A stretch of 64,000 nucleotides of DNA, taken from contig JAQFVV010007233.1 of the NCBI GenBank assembly GCA_028023455.1, positions 1 to 64,000 of the forward strand. The letters run 5' to 3'. The notes below the pieces were generated by a model that saw nothing but the letters and a program-made list of their open reading frames with translations, was not told the origin of the DNA and ran no database searches. Positions 40,262 to 53,895 of the stretch are shown here, one piece after another. The position numbers were made by a program, and so were the translations under genes. Each line of letters opens with the position of its first letter. Within the stretch, counting starts at the first letter, position 1. The DNA is from Epiperipatus broadwayi (taxonomy: Eukaryota; Onychophora; Udeonychophora; Euonychophora; Peripatidae).

Positions 40262-41574
40262 ATGAGTAATAAGATATCAGAATTATGGAAAAATATTCAA
40301 AAGAAGCGGGAAAATGCGACTTAAAATGCAATGTGCCATTTCAATTTTAAAATTTGCAGATAGAAGAATTACATCAAGTTTGGAAAATCTTCTTCAAGCA
40401 AAAACATATGTCGATGTTATGTAAAAATGATGAACCTCAATAACTTCAGATATGCAATTTCATCAAAAAGAGACTGGGAGAGTTAGTGGCCAAATATTGC
40501 AGGATTATGACGTGACTTCAGGAATTTGGAAATTTATTAAGCGTAACAAATGCTACAAACAAATTCATAGAATTTTGCTAATGAAAAATTAAAATTTAAA
40601 GATAAGTTTGCAAAAATATTCAATCTAATTATGCATTTCTCAATAACTAATAGATGATCGACTGATTCAATGGCTATAACATTGCATTGTCTGGGAAGTT
40701 ACAAGTAGGCCTCATTTCTTTGGTTCGTGTGATATACCAGCTTCAGTCATTAGTTGAACAAAGTGATAGAATAGCAAACACTCATCATATTTTGGCATCA
40801 ACGTGGTGCCAGCATATGAAAATATGCACAATTAAATAATTGAAAATCAATTTTACATCAATATACTATTTATTTGGCTGTTATTAGCACTTTTACTTCA
40901 AAATAATATAGATAATGAATTTCGAGATTCTGAAATGATGATGATGAGCTGAAATTTTGCTGGCAATCAAAATTTAAATATAGATAGTGGTATGGATAAT
41001 ATTAAAATGCAATTTAAGTGCAAACATTAATAAAATACTGAAAACTTTCAAAGACTCAGATTTTCAGAAATAAGAAATGGCATGTTCCATCTGTTGAAGA
41101 GAAGAGGATAAAACTTCAACTTTTGGACTGTAAAATTAGCTCGCTGTCTTACCTATGATGGAAGATTAGTGCAGCAAAAGTTTGCATAAAAAAGCATTGG
41201 GCATGAGGAACATACAATGAAAATGACGTTATTTTTAGTAAAATTTAATTGAAATAGAATTGGCAGTAAAAGAACCCCAGTAAAAAATCCTTACTCACTG
41301 CAGGTACTGACATTTTTATTTATTCAAATGAAACAAAACGATTGCTGGGAAAAGTTTATGAAATTTTGAAGATAAATTTCAGAAATAAAGGATTAATAAC
41401 ATTGTATAAATTCTTATAAAGTGGAACTTTTCCACGATGGGCTTTTGATGATAGGCCCGCGCCTAAGGCAATAATCCTTGGCAATGATGTTAACAAAAGA
41501 ATTGGCTGATGATCCACCGGTAAAGAGAACGACAAGGGTGCCGACAATGACCTCCGGGTGGCATCTTTGTATAG
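40262..41574 (+). pseudogene. Mirror copy of the hAT transposase relic
   Basis: Reverse-complement counterpart of 12,529-14,071, now on the plus strand. The ATG region (MSNKISELWKNIQK) and blocks such as SLENLLQAK remain legible, but it is about 15 percent shorter than the left copy with many extra frame changes. It should not be counted as a second independent element unless the palindrome is shown to be real. Confidence 0.75.
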
Positions 41575-44500
41575 CAATTGCAGCTTGCCCGCAGTCTTGC
41601 GGGATGTTACTTAAAAAAAATCCATAATGGTTGAAAATAATGTCTGCGTATAGGTGCCCATGTTAACGGACGGTAATTTCTGGACAAATACGTTCGTATG
41701 AAATATATTCTGTTAACCCGTTAAAAAACAAGATTATAAGCCCATATTTTATATTTACTTTTTCTATTCTTTTAATGAAATATTAATAATAAAGTTATGT
41801 TATTTTTTCTTTTTATTTTATATAATTCTTAAATAAAAAATAATTATAATGCTAAATTTTGTGTTGTATTTTTATTTATTTTCCTTTGGTTTTCTATATT
41901 ATATTTAGGTAGGTTATATTATTTAAGTATTTAAAATAATGGATTCTAAATCATGGATTTCTTTTTTATTGTAGGCCTTGAATGACTATAAAAATATATT
42001 TAGGTGATAAATATTTATTTCATCTATCTTATATCATTGTTTTATTAACTCCATTGCCTATTACATTATAGTATTAGTGTAATGAATACAAATCAAACTT
42101 GTCTCGAAATTTTTTATTCTATTTAAAATTGGTAATGTACTGCTAATATTTTATTTAGTTAGGGTTAAGGAGAATTGAAAAAGGTAATAGTAAGATGTAT
42201 GTTGATTAACTATTCCCAAGAATTCCATCTTTGAGTCCCTGAGTGTTTAGGAAATTAACATACCATGATTATAAGCCATGTTTAATAAGCATGTATGTAG
42301 TCGTGTAGCTATTGAAAAGACAATTTTTTTTTGATCTCAATCTATGACATGTAACAAATGTATAACTTTTCTCATATGTATAATGATCTACTTACTATAT
42401 TGTTCTGACACCTAACAATAGCAACTTGGCTAGTTAGAAATATTAAATCAGCTTTATAAATAGAATATGTTTTTATAAATATATCTATATTTTGTGTTTA
42501 CTAAAATGTTTATTAGGAAAACGCAGTAGTCCAAACAAGCTTATAAGTGCCAAAGAGAATTCAAAATCTCTGCTAACAATTAATTTAATTTAGAGCTTAA
42601 GCGCGAGATTACATTCTGTTTCTTGTTTTATTAGTATTATATATTTGTGTGTATGTGTTTGGCAAATAAGGAGATTGCTGATATAACTAAAAGAAAATGC
42701 TGTTTCTCATTGAAGTATTACTTGAAAAGCTGGCACAATGTTTCCATATGTTCGTGCAACTATTATTATGATGGATGAGATTATAAACATGCGCAATAAC
42801 AGGATATTTATTGGTTCCTTCTCTGAAGTTAAGATCAGGATACACAATGATCTTACTTTTTAAAATGGTTTGATAGCTCTTAATTGAAATATCAATTGGT
42901 TATTTGAACGAAGTGAAGTGTCTGCGAATGAACAATCAATATTTTATATTCATAATAGACAAAATTATTATGACTCTTATTGTCAGGAGCTGTAAATACG
43001 TAAATACAAGAGCAGTTTAGGCTGAGTATTTGCAGTTCAACTTCTAGTGAAAACATTTAGAAGATTGTAAATTAAGGAGAAAAATATCTAATAATTAAAT
43101 AAGAAATGTACTTTTATAAAGTCACAAGTATTGGAAGCGAACGGAAGTAGGATCCATTAAATATAAAAATGGAAAATACTGTAGAAAATAATAATGCATC
43201 GAACAGAATAAGAAGATTAGGTATCCTACTCAATGAAATATACTATATGCAATTCGGAACTTATGCTTGTAAGTTTTATTGTGATGAAGTTAAATACTTT
43301 TATATTGTAAATGTTGGAAAAACCACCTATCCATCAAAGTGTCATTAATGTCATAAAAGAGGGAAAAAATCTTGATTTGGCTAGAGTTTAATTTACTCTT
43401 AATATACCAAATTAGTGCTGTATCTCGCAGTATTTAAAAAAATAGTAAAAAAGTTTGTTGATTTTATTTAATTTTATTTCACTGATTTATGGATTAATGG
43501 AGATCTTAGTAATGTTAACTTTATAATCATGATAACCTAATACTTAAAAATAATATTGTTGCAATGAATTCTAACATTAAATCATAAATCTGTTAGTGTA
43601 AATTTCAGGAAAAATAAATATAAACCAGTAAATAAATAAATAGATTTGGAAATAGTTATATGAATCATCAAAGATCACTTGAATAATATCAATATTATTA
43701 CTAAATTATTACATTTCAATTTCTGTTATTACAATAAGCCATAAAGTAACACATATTACAAAATTAAATGTTTTTATGTTTCATGCATTTGTTTATAAGT
43801 CTTTATGGGAAATATTATTAAAAACATATGTAGAAATATTTATATTCATTAAAATGTACCGGTAAAAATTGTAATAAATTCTTTATTTTGGTCAAAAAAT
43901 TAAAAACCAATAATAAACTTATAAAACAAGATTTAATTTTAACATGTATCCAATTAGTTAAAATCTCCAATTTCACTTATTAATTGGAGGCTTAAAATTT
44001 TTTTCTTGAACAATTTTTATATTATTGAGATTTGAGTGATTTTTAACGTGTACATCATGACAACAAATTAGGGTCATAAAGGTAAATCATTTGCGAATGA
44101 TAGAACACTTCAATTTGGGTTCTTGCTAATTTTATCATTGAAGTGACAGAGCAAACACTCATATTCAACTTTAAAACTTGTTAAAATTTATATTTTTAAA
44201 TGTTTAATTTACTAAAGTCATGAGGAGAGCTGAACCAAACTCTCCATCCTTTAAACTGGGGCGGATTATAATAAATTCAAGGAGTTGCAACAAAATATAA
44301 AACAGAAGAAATGATCAAAATGGGTGTATTAGCAGCTCAGCTAAAAAAAAAATTCCATTGATAAAATAAATTTCATCTATTTATTTGTGATGAGTCTAAA
44401 ATCCAATGATGTGCCTACTTAGATATCAAATTTCAAATCAGTGAATTTACTGAGATGTAACTTGAGTGTAATGGTAAGCTTAATCTAATTTCACTTTTCT

Positions 44501-44970
44501 TAATCTGGAAAGAGAAAGCTAGAAGTTATTATTCATTTGGATATAGATTGAATTTTATCGTGAAGAAATTCTCTTTATACCTTATTACCAATAAAAAAAA
44601 GGAAGAAATAAAGCAAATGATCTGTTGATTTTGATTGAATCAAAATGTACTTGATAGCACAAGCTTGGTTACAATTTATATGCTTAGAAAATATTGGAAT
44701 TTAAGAAATGTGAAAGTAAATTAAATTCAAATCTGCAATAGATACATTATATAGCTATCTTCTACTTAAAAAGGAAAATCAATATCTTACATTAGGATCC
44801 AAGAGAGAACAAGGAATTTCGGATGTTATGATGGACTAGTGAATAAGAAATGGGAACTGTTCATTCGTCGTAGATTCTCTGAGTATGCATTTTTCATTTT
44901 GAAAAAAAAGGAAATGTGTACATTTATTCATATTCAGTTTAAAACACTAAAGACCAAATGACATAAAAAT
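41575..44970. other. Right-arm mirror of 8.9-12.5 kb: no recognisable gene
   Basis: AT-rich, collinear with the left arm in reverse complement; nothing additional seen. Confidence 0.6.
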
Positions 44971-45180
44971 AAGATAGCACTCTCCATACAGTAGGTGCTG
45001 CACCCTGTGCCAACCAGATAATCAATGGATCTTGAGGAGAACATTACACCATCCTCACCTAGTGCCTACTCACTCTAATAATCCCCAGACGTTTCTGGAT
45101 TTGGCCTTTGTCAGTGAAGTCTTGGATCTCAGAGCCCTCCGCTTAGATATTGGGACCTAATGCAGCCCTCCAGCAACCAC
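44971..45180 (+). mobile_element. Mirror of the partial fold-back MITE copy
   Basis: Reverse complement of the 8,665-8,874 copy, with blocks 'ctccatacagtag', 'gccaaccagataatcaatgg' and 'cctttgtcagtga'. Several bases are missing relative to the left arm. Confidence 0.6.
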
Positions 45181-45364
45181 TTTTATCTCTACTTAACTAC
45201 AAAGAAACTAGTGAGAGTGAAATTTAGAACAATAATATCCTCAAACCTAGCAATAGCTTATATAGTCATATGGAGTCTGAACACAGTTCAACCACCCATA
45301 CTGATTGTCTTTAATACTCTTTAACAATTATAGCCACCACTATCTATTAGGCAGGATTGAGTGA

Positions 45365-45629
45365 TTAAACCACTAAACATCAAATGATCTTAATATCTTA
45401 TGCTAGCACCAAACTGTTACTAAACAGGCCAAAAACTTGCCATACAGTAGTGACACCCTGTACCAACCAGAGTAATCAATGGATGCCAGAAGGCTTGTGC
45501 ATCGAAGCCTTTGGCATCCGTGATTCTCTGGGCCAACACGAGGCTCATTTACCTATATGGAGGTCTCCCTGTTTAATAACATTTGTGCTAGCATAAGGAA
45601 TGGGATCAATGTGATGTTTGGTGGTTTAC
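45365..45629. mobile_element. Mirror of the hairpin MITE
   Basis: Counterpart of 8,217-8,482. The first hairpin arm (45,365-45,502) is well preserved, while the second (45,503-45,629) is badly distorted ('tgattctctgggccaacacg' in place of the expected 'tgattactctggttggcaca'). Confidence 0.7.
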
Positions 45630-47941
45630 CCCGCTAAATCCCGATATATATATATATATACTAGTTAATATAGGGAGTTCCACGTGATAAAATGGTCCGA
45701 GAAATTCATTTTGTTTTTATCATCTAAACTCTTACTGATGATACGTTAATGTAACAATGTTTTCAAATATTTAATTTTGTTTATATTCGAGATTTAACTG
45801 GGAATGTCCAGATGAGGAGAAAGGTTTAAAAATATAATGGGATTTATGTTAATTTAGTTATTTAGAAAGTACATTAATGAATAAATACAAGACTAGATTT
45901 TATTTGATCGCATATTTTTTGTCATTGTAGGTTCTATTTAAAGTCCCAGGAGATGTTTCACATCTCTCTTTTGATTTTATATAATTATATTGTTATACAA
46001 CACATCTTTGAAGTTTCATATCATATGCATATATTATTATTTTTGTTGATTCTATCAATTCATTTATATATTAAAGAAACCTAGTATTAGTACTTTTCAT
46101 AACGGCTACAAGTTTAGTCTGTCGCAAATATAGCAAACATCATTTGTTTTCTTGTCATATATTTTTATTATTACTGTTATAAATTTTTACTATAAACAAT
46201 AAATTTAGAAATGATTTAAAGCCATTGAATCTGCCTAATTATTTTTTTGAATGGTAAAAATAATTTTGGTACTTGAGAAGTTTGATCCAAGAAACAAAAC
46301 CATCTTGTGAAGTGAAATAGAGTAAGATATACGTATATCGTCTATTCATTATTATTATTATTAAATCTCAAGTCAATATTACTGATAAAGATAATTTCAA
46401 AGTTCTAAGGTTGATTATTAATTGCTTATCTTGGGCTGATTACAATACGCTTAGTGATTTCATTCCTGTTACTAGTTAGAATGATTAGTGTTAATTCTTT
46501 TAAACTTCTTTAAAGGGGGTCATAAATTTTATTGTCTAGAGATATAACTTAATATTATCTTTGGCTTGAATAACTTCCCAATTATCACTATAGATAGTTT
46601 AATTGTTATAAAATCATTTTTATAATCCATTGATTAGATGTTCAGGTAGATGAATAATATCAGTGATTGTAATTTGGTCAAATATCCAATAGAAAACCTA
46701 TGAGGTGTATTTTATATATAATGTGATTGACATATGGTCAAATACAAGATTATCTAATGGATTTATTTACGATGAATTTTTTCAGTAGAAATGTTTCATT
46801 TTTAAAACATAAGGTTAAGCTAATAATTGCATATTGATATAATATAAAATGTGAACAAAAATATTAATATTATATTTAGCGACACGGTTAAATTAGATAC
46901 AAAATTGAAGTGAAAGGGTTTATTTTATTTAACATTATAAATATTGTGTAGGTTTATAAAAATGTTTCCAAAAGTTATTATAAATTATTTTAAAACTAAT
47001 TGATTAAAATAGAATGTCATTAAATATTGAAGCAAATTTGCATTACTATAAATAGTATTCGATTGTAAAGTATATAGAAATTTAAGTGATTTAATTGATT
47101 GTAATTTGGTTTAAGCCATCCAATAATAAATAAAATAGATATCTTAGACATACATCATTGTTTAGGGACAATGATATTTGAGTTAGCTTGTGCAGTTACT
47201 TTTGATTATAGTTAAGGATATGGTGATGACTGGTGATGATTTTATTTGCTTTATATTTTTATAAATTACTATCTGAATAAATTATCTATGTTTAATAAGA
47301 AGATTGTCATTAAATATTTTATTATTGTGTAGTGGACAATCTAAATAATTAAGTATCTGAAATATTGTTATTGCCTAAAGTTGCAATAACTGGGCTAGAT
47401 AATTTTACACAGGAGCTTTAACAGAGTTACTATTTATTGATACATATTTTGCTTTGTTATAAGTAATGTAAATAAATCTCTTGAGAGAATTTTTTTAAAA
47501 TGATCTTTATTTTCATGCAGGTCAGTTACTAAGTGATTATCTCAAAAGCCTATAGATCAATTTCTTTTTATTTTATGACAAATGTTGACTGACGTTAACA
47601 GTAAAGAGGGTAGTAAAGTAGAAATTCCATTATTATCGATGTTACAAAATAGCTACCTAATGCTATCTGATGATGAACATGTACAAGTAACAATTGTTAC
47701 AAAATGCCAAATCAGCTTGCAGGAGCTTTACTAAATTGACATTCCACATTTAGATTAAAATCTGATAGTATTATGAATGATGTCTTAATTCTGAAACATA
47801 CTAAAGTTTTTATATTACCATCCTATATTACAATCAATATTCCATTACAAAATGATCACCAATGATTATGGATATGTTTTGTTCAGATTACATTGATCAT
47901 TTCCCCAGCATCATCATTTATCATGTTATAATATATATATG
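45630..47941. other. Right-arm mirror of 6.0-8.2 kb: no recognisable gene
   Basis: AT-rich; collinear with the left arm in reverse complement. Confidence 0.6.
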
Positions 47942-48285
47942 TTGTATTTTTTATATTGGACTACTTCCATCATCTAATATGTGTATTGAATGTCTTTGGA
48001 AAATTTAACTTTCATTTAAAATTTGTTAAATTATGCAATGCTGATAATTCCCCATTTTAGCCTTTGTAAAATATATAAATCAACGAAGATGGCTAAAGTT
48101 GGATAGGGTTAGAGACGCAAGATTAGAACTAGGACTAGGAGTTAGATTAAAGTAACCTGTTTCTGTCGTTCTATTACTAACAGTTGAATGTATTTAGAAT
48201 TACTGAAATAAAGTTAAATTTTTCTAAAGAACATTCAATCGCACATAATAGATGATGGGAAATAGTTCAATATAAAAATACACAA
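47942..48285. mobile_element. Mirror copy of the TIR element with telomere-like interior
   Basis: Counterpart of 5,640-5,970. The inverted arms are present (47,942-48,020 and 48,208-48,285). The telomere-like interior (48,091-48,155) is altered, with fewer exact TTAGGG-type units. Confidence 0.6.
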
Positions 48286-48458
48286 CTAGAACACCCCTAT
48301 CATAAACCTTCAGAAGAGAAACAATATATATATGTATGTTGTTATTGTTATCATTATGCCAGTTCAATTTTTTTTTGATATATGCATTTATTTCTGATTT
48401 TGGAAGTTTCGAAAATGGCAGTGGTGATACAGAAATAATATACATATGTATATGGACT

Positions 48459-48843
48459 CATAAACATATTGGTTCTGTATTAAAGTATTCTAATGTCCAA
48501 TACATAATGCTCTTCATCTGTTTATTTAATTATCCATTTTAAGCCATTCAAATTATTTAACTCCTCTACAAGCTAATTTATAGTATTGGTATTTCCACAA
48601 ACAAAAATATCATCCCATAATTTTTGTGGAATTTTGCTATTTTAAGAGAACACACATTTCTAAAATACTACTTTCATATGTAGACCAAAAAAACAAAATT
48701 GCAAACTGTGAGCAGCAACAAACAGACTAATAAGCCAACCTTTAGACATTTTGTAATATTCACCTTTAAAAAAAGTGATGTTATCATCAAAAGATTTCAA
48801 AGAAATCAATAACAAATTTTATCACATATTTATAAATATCTTT
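48459..48843 (-). pseudogene. Mirror copy of the Penelope-like RT fragment
   Basis: Reverse complement of 5,091-5,469. The stretch encoding the YxDD box in the left arm (around 48,605-48,625) has a GAT-to-GGG type change here, so the box is damaged. Confidence 0.6.
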
Positions 48844-51800
48844 ACTATTTAATGCATGTTCATTATTTTTTCGTTGGTATTAAATGTTCCTGAATAACCA
48901 AGTTGATAGGTTTTCTGAATAAATATCATTCAATTATTGGATTAATTAGTAATTAAGTGGTAGTAATAATGCCACATGCACACACTTACAATTTTTCTTA
49001 ATTGCAAAAACACTCATCTAATACTTGCTTTTGTTACTTGTATTTTTGTTTGTATTTAAAATTTAAAACCAATATTCCATATATATTATTTTAATATATG
49101 AAAGATTATATTAAATATTTTAATAACCACTGCATTATTAAATGTTCTCACAACTTTCTGCTAAACCAGTAGTGTACAAACCATGGATCATGGAATTTTA
49201 AGAAATTTTGGATAATGATAGGTTTTATTTTTGAAAGAGCTATTTTTTAAAAATTAGATATTAATCCCATGAAATTAATTATTTGTTATGTCATATATTT
49301 ATCTTTGTAAGTATATGATTTGTTTAAAAAATTCATTTTAAATCGCAAGTGTTATATATTATTTAAAACTACTATCGTTTTTTTATTTATTGTGGAATAT
49401 CCTTAAATATTTCTACCTAAAATTTAAGCATGATAAAACCAATTAATGGGTCGCATCATATTTTTGGCAAGACCACAAGTGTAAAAAGATTGCTAAAACT
49501 ATTTTTTTAATTTTTAAAAATATTTCATCATATTAAGGTTTGATAAATAATATAATTATTACCAGTTTGAATAAATTTGGATGTTTTAAAGCTAATAATA
49601 AAAAATCTATATGCTTATATATACAATATTTATTTATTAAATGAAGAATTATATGCATAAACACATATATTTTAGAAGGTACATTATATGATGTGAAAAT
49701 TTCACTTTCTTTGAATATTCTTTTTAAAAAAGTTAAATTTAGATTTTAATAAAAATAAAGTGTTAGCTCGTACTGTGATAATGTCTCAACTCTGCTCGAG
49801 AAACAAATTACAAAACCACAATGAATTCAATTTACCAAATGCATTAATTTAGTTATCCTCTGAGACATTATAATTATCTGATTAATGTTTTTATTACATT
49901 AAAAAGCTCTCATAAATAAGCACAATGTTTGTTGACTACCATCAAAATGACTACAAAAAATGTTTAAGACTAAAATAAACTTAAATTGTAAAAAAATAAC
50001 TCATGTATTTAAAAAATAAGATTACATATGCTATCTAATATAGTTTAAAAAAAACATTATTTTTGTTATAATAACAGTTCTTTCTCTCTTATTAAAAAAA
50101 GCTTTCTAGTTACTTACGGTTATGTCTGAAATTTTTATTTAAAATTAATGATAATTATATATATTGAACTATTAAATGATCTACAGGTAAAAATAATGAA
50201 TTCATTTCTAAACTCGTACTCAACTCTTAAAAATTTGTTTAAAATAAAAAATAAGTTAGCAAGATCCTGTCAACTAAATAACATCATATATCCGTAATAT
50301 AAGGCTCTTTATAAATGTTTAGTGCAATATCAAGATTTTTATAAAAAATAGCCAAGTTATTGAATAAAAATAATAAATATTTTTATGAGCAAAAAGTTGA
50401 TAATTAGAAAAAGCAAGTTATTGGAAATGGAATTTGGAGATAGAAAGGTAAATTGGAATAACTGAAAAATGATAAATGCCATTTATATACTGAGAAAGTA
50501 TTGAATAAAAAAGTTGGTTATGTACATAAAGGTAAAAGGTATTGTGAAAGATAAAGAAAAGTATACAAGGAAAAAGTTGACTGCTAATGATAAAATGGAG
50601 TAATTATTATTATAAGAGGAGTTGAGCAAAAGAAAGTTTAGCAAAGATGATCTGGGTTGTTAAGCAAATCCTGCTCTTTTTGAAGAAAAGTAATAATGAT
50701 TTATGGTTGAAGATATATTCTAGATATATAATTAAATAATAAATCAAGAAACGGATAAATAGATAGATGGATGGATGAATGGATATATAGAAAATACTTA
50801 AAAAATAAATGGAAAGGTAGATCTATCTGTCGATATTAGAGTAGAAAAAACATTGAATATCACAGGCAAGATAATAATAATAATTATATAATATACATAA
50901 TTTGTACTTTTAAAATATGATTTTGTTGACAAACTATATTTCAATAGCTACAAAGAAATATCTTACTTATATGAGACTGATTGCATAATAATAATTTAGG
51001 TGTTTTTTTAATTTTACAGTGATGCACTAAAGCCAGATAACAATCATATTCTTTGTCAGAGTTGTTTATACTATTTGAATGATGAATTTGAGCAGTGGGA
51101 TTTTAAAGTATTTTATTTCTGTTCACACAGTAAAATTTGTAATTTTACTTGGAAGGTAATAATAAACATATTCACTGTCACTATTCAAGTTCTTATTAAA
51201 CCTGTTTAACTACCTGTCTACCCATGTTCTTTGATGTACCAAGATTTTTTTAAATTCATATTGATATTTTAAATCTTTATTTAATATATAAAAACAGTAT
51301 ATTAAGAGGAAAGTTCTTACCTCTTAGAATACATAAAACCCTTTTAATAAACATTTCATTTACAAGCCTTGGTGGGATTTCTAAATATTCAATAGGTAGC
51401 CCATTAAATGATTTACCAGATTGCAATGGTTGATATATGATGATAATTAGTTTTATTTCTCTATATTTTATTGACATTATTCTAAGAGATCATTCATAAT
51501 GATAATAGAAAAAATAAAACAGCCCATGTTAAAATAGAGTAATTATTTCAATAATTTATTTATCACAATATTTTTAACTATGCTTTATTTTATTTTATTG
51601 TTTTATCTATTGTATAACATATATTACCATCATTTGGGAAGAGCAGCTACTGTGGTTTGTTTTAGCTTAAATACAAAGAGTTGTTTAATAAATCTCTTCC
51701 TAGACTTTCAATAAAAATGTTAATAAGGATTAAGTGGAGATTTCCTTTTTCTATATCAGCTACCATAAAACATTTGAAAACAAAAAATATTCATATGTCA

Positions 51801-52186
51801 TGATAATATTCAAAATAAGTCTAGAGGCATTATTATTTAATTGCTACATGGCTTTATTCTTCAAGTGCCACATATTCATTTTTCTAAAATCTTATCAAAG
51901 CCATATCCCTTTTAAATGGAATTTACATAGGTGATTTTAACAATACTCTCACTATGTGATGAATAGCATTTTAACAATATATTTTGCTATTTTACAAAAA
52001 TAATTAATCATTTGAACTATTCATATTCACAGAAATATTTTAGTAATTCTATAGGTGACCCCATACTGATGGGCATATGATTTCTATTTATTTTCAACAG
52101 TTGTTTCTCCCATTTTTATATGCTGAAGGTACCTATTTATAAAAATAATATGCAAATATATTTAATCAAGTATTATATAAGCTGTT
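48844..52186. other. Right-arm mirror of 1.7-5.1 kb: no recognisable gene
   Basis: Nearly identical to the left arm in reverse complement apart from collapsed homopolymers. Simple repeats only. Confidence 0.65.
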
Positions 52187-52276
52187 CTTAACCCACTAAA
52201 CAACACATGATCACTGTTTCTTATGCTTACTCATAACTGTTATTAAAACAGGCAAATCTCTCCATACAGTAGTGCC
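52187..52276 (+). mobile_element. Mirror of the terminal MITE fragment
   Basis: Reverse complement of 1,610-1,698, almost identical, ending 'ctctccatacagtagtgcc'. Confidence 0.65.
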
Positions 52277-53895
52277 ATTACAAGCTATTCTTATGAAAAT
52301 TCATTTTTCTACTTCAGTATGATGTAAAAATTTATAAGTTTTATTTAAAATGTTCTATTGCTAAATGGAACATTTATTATCATTATTTAAAATAATTATA
52401 TTCTGTGATGTATCTATCTATTTATTTATTAGGTTTAAAATTTCTCTTTTTTTATTTAAACATTTTTTGGTATTAAATGCCATTGAGTATAAATTTTATA
52501 ATGAGAATAAATTTCATTACAAATACATTTACCAGGATACACTTATGTCCAAATGCATATTACTTGTTAAAAATATCTAGAAATAAATTTTCTTTAATCT
52601 TTTATAATTCTTATTTGAAATCATTCAAGTACAATAAACACCTTTAAAATTATTTTAATCCTTCTGGGCATCAACATTTATTACTAGAAAAATTGTATGA
52701 TATTTAAACAAATAACTTCAATAAACAAAATAAACATATAAAATGATAGTATAAATAAACTTATTAACACTATCTTTAATCAACTGTTATTTATTTTCAT
52801 ATTTCCTGTAGTTTGTAGGAATAAACTTTATTGGTGAAATTAAAGAAAAACTTTAATCTGTAATGACATTTTATTTTATTTTTTCATAATTCTCATAGCG
52901 TATATTTGATGGTGCGTTAGCACCATGAAATATAATTAATTATGTAGATAAAATGAGACAAACTTTACATTATAATTTAATTGATGTTAAATTCACTATT
53001 GATGTGACAGATATGATTATTTAATTAGAAATTTTATCCAAAACATCATATTAAATTAACACTAGTATTTATATAACTTTGATGTCATTTAGTTACAGTT
53101 ACATTTATTGTGGTTTTGTAATCTTTTTTTTAAAAAGTAGATATCAATTTTGTTTTATTTGCATTGGCTGCAGCATAACCTAAGCATGTAAATGCTAGAA
53201 GCATTATACCACCCTGCTTCTAAAAATAGTATTTGTTTTATATAAATATTTCAAATTTGATTTTTTTTATTATAAGCACTATTTATAAATATATAATAAA
53301 ATATCTGTATAAAAACTTTAAAAAAAAATTCACAAAAATGATGAAATAAATTTACTTTAGTTAAACTGAATTTATTTGATTTCTTATTTATAATTAGTTA
53401 TTATAATGAAATAAACTTGCTTTTTATTATTGTTGCCCTTAGTTACAATAAGTTTCATAATATTTGTTTTAAAAAATATGAAAAAAATATGTAGAATTTA
53501 AAAAGGGGAACATAAAATTTAAACTATATGAGTTAAATTAAAACTAATTTGATTTTTCCAAAATATATACAAACATGGAAAGTCACCGAAAAGGAAAGCT
53601 GTTCAATTTAAAAAACAATATAAAATAAGGAAACTTGAAAAATGAATATAGTATAATACTCCACTTGTATATATTGCAGATTTACTAAAAATAATTTACT
53701 TTGATAATTAAATAACATTTGTTTTATTTGGATTAGATACAATTTAAATTTATATTTAAAATATTTTTATCCATACTTAATTCAATAATTATTCAGATCA
53801 ATGACACATATTTAACTTTAATAAGGTGAAATACATGTTTATTCAACTGCAAGTTATAATACATTTTTCAACATGCACATATATATATATACAAA
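52277..53895. other. Outer end of the right arm and (TA)n junction
   Basis: Nearly perfect reverse complement of 1-1,609 up to 53,876, then a short (at)n tract at 53,879-53,891. No gene seen. Confidence 0.7.

Larger units (their letters stand above)
27832..53876 (-). repeat. Right arm of the giant inverted repeat (noisier copy)
   Basis: Reverse complement of 1-27,774. From about 48.9 to 53.9 kb it is nearly identical to the left arm. From about 27.8 to 48 kb it carries scattered one- to few-base deletions and substitutions throughout. Anchor arithmetic gives net shortening of roughly 8-17 percent per kilobase-scale block between 27.8 and 43.7 kb, and little net change further out. Long C or G runs of the left arm are collapsed here: C14 at 3,467 corresponds to 'ggag' near 50,434, and C6 at 2,575 corresponds to 'gg' near 51,308. 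This looks like uncorrected long-read error rather than ordinary divergence, but that is inference. Confidence 0.95.

Noticed and set aside
40262-41574. A second independent hAT transposase
   Set aside because: It is the mirror of 12,529-14,071 within the giant inverted repeat, with extra damage, so it is not separate evidence of another insertion.
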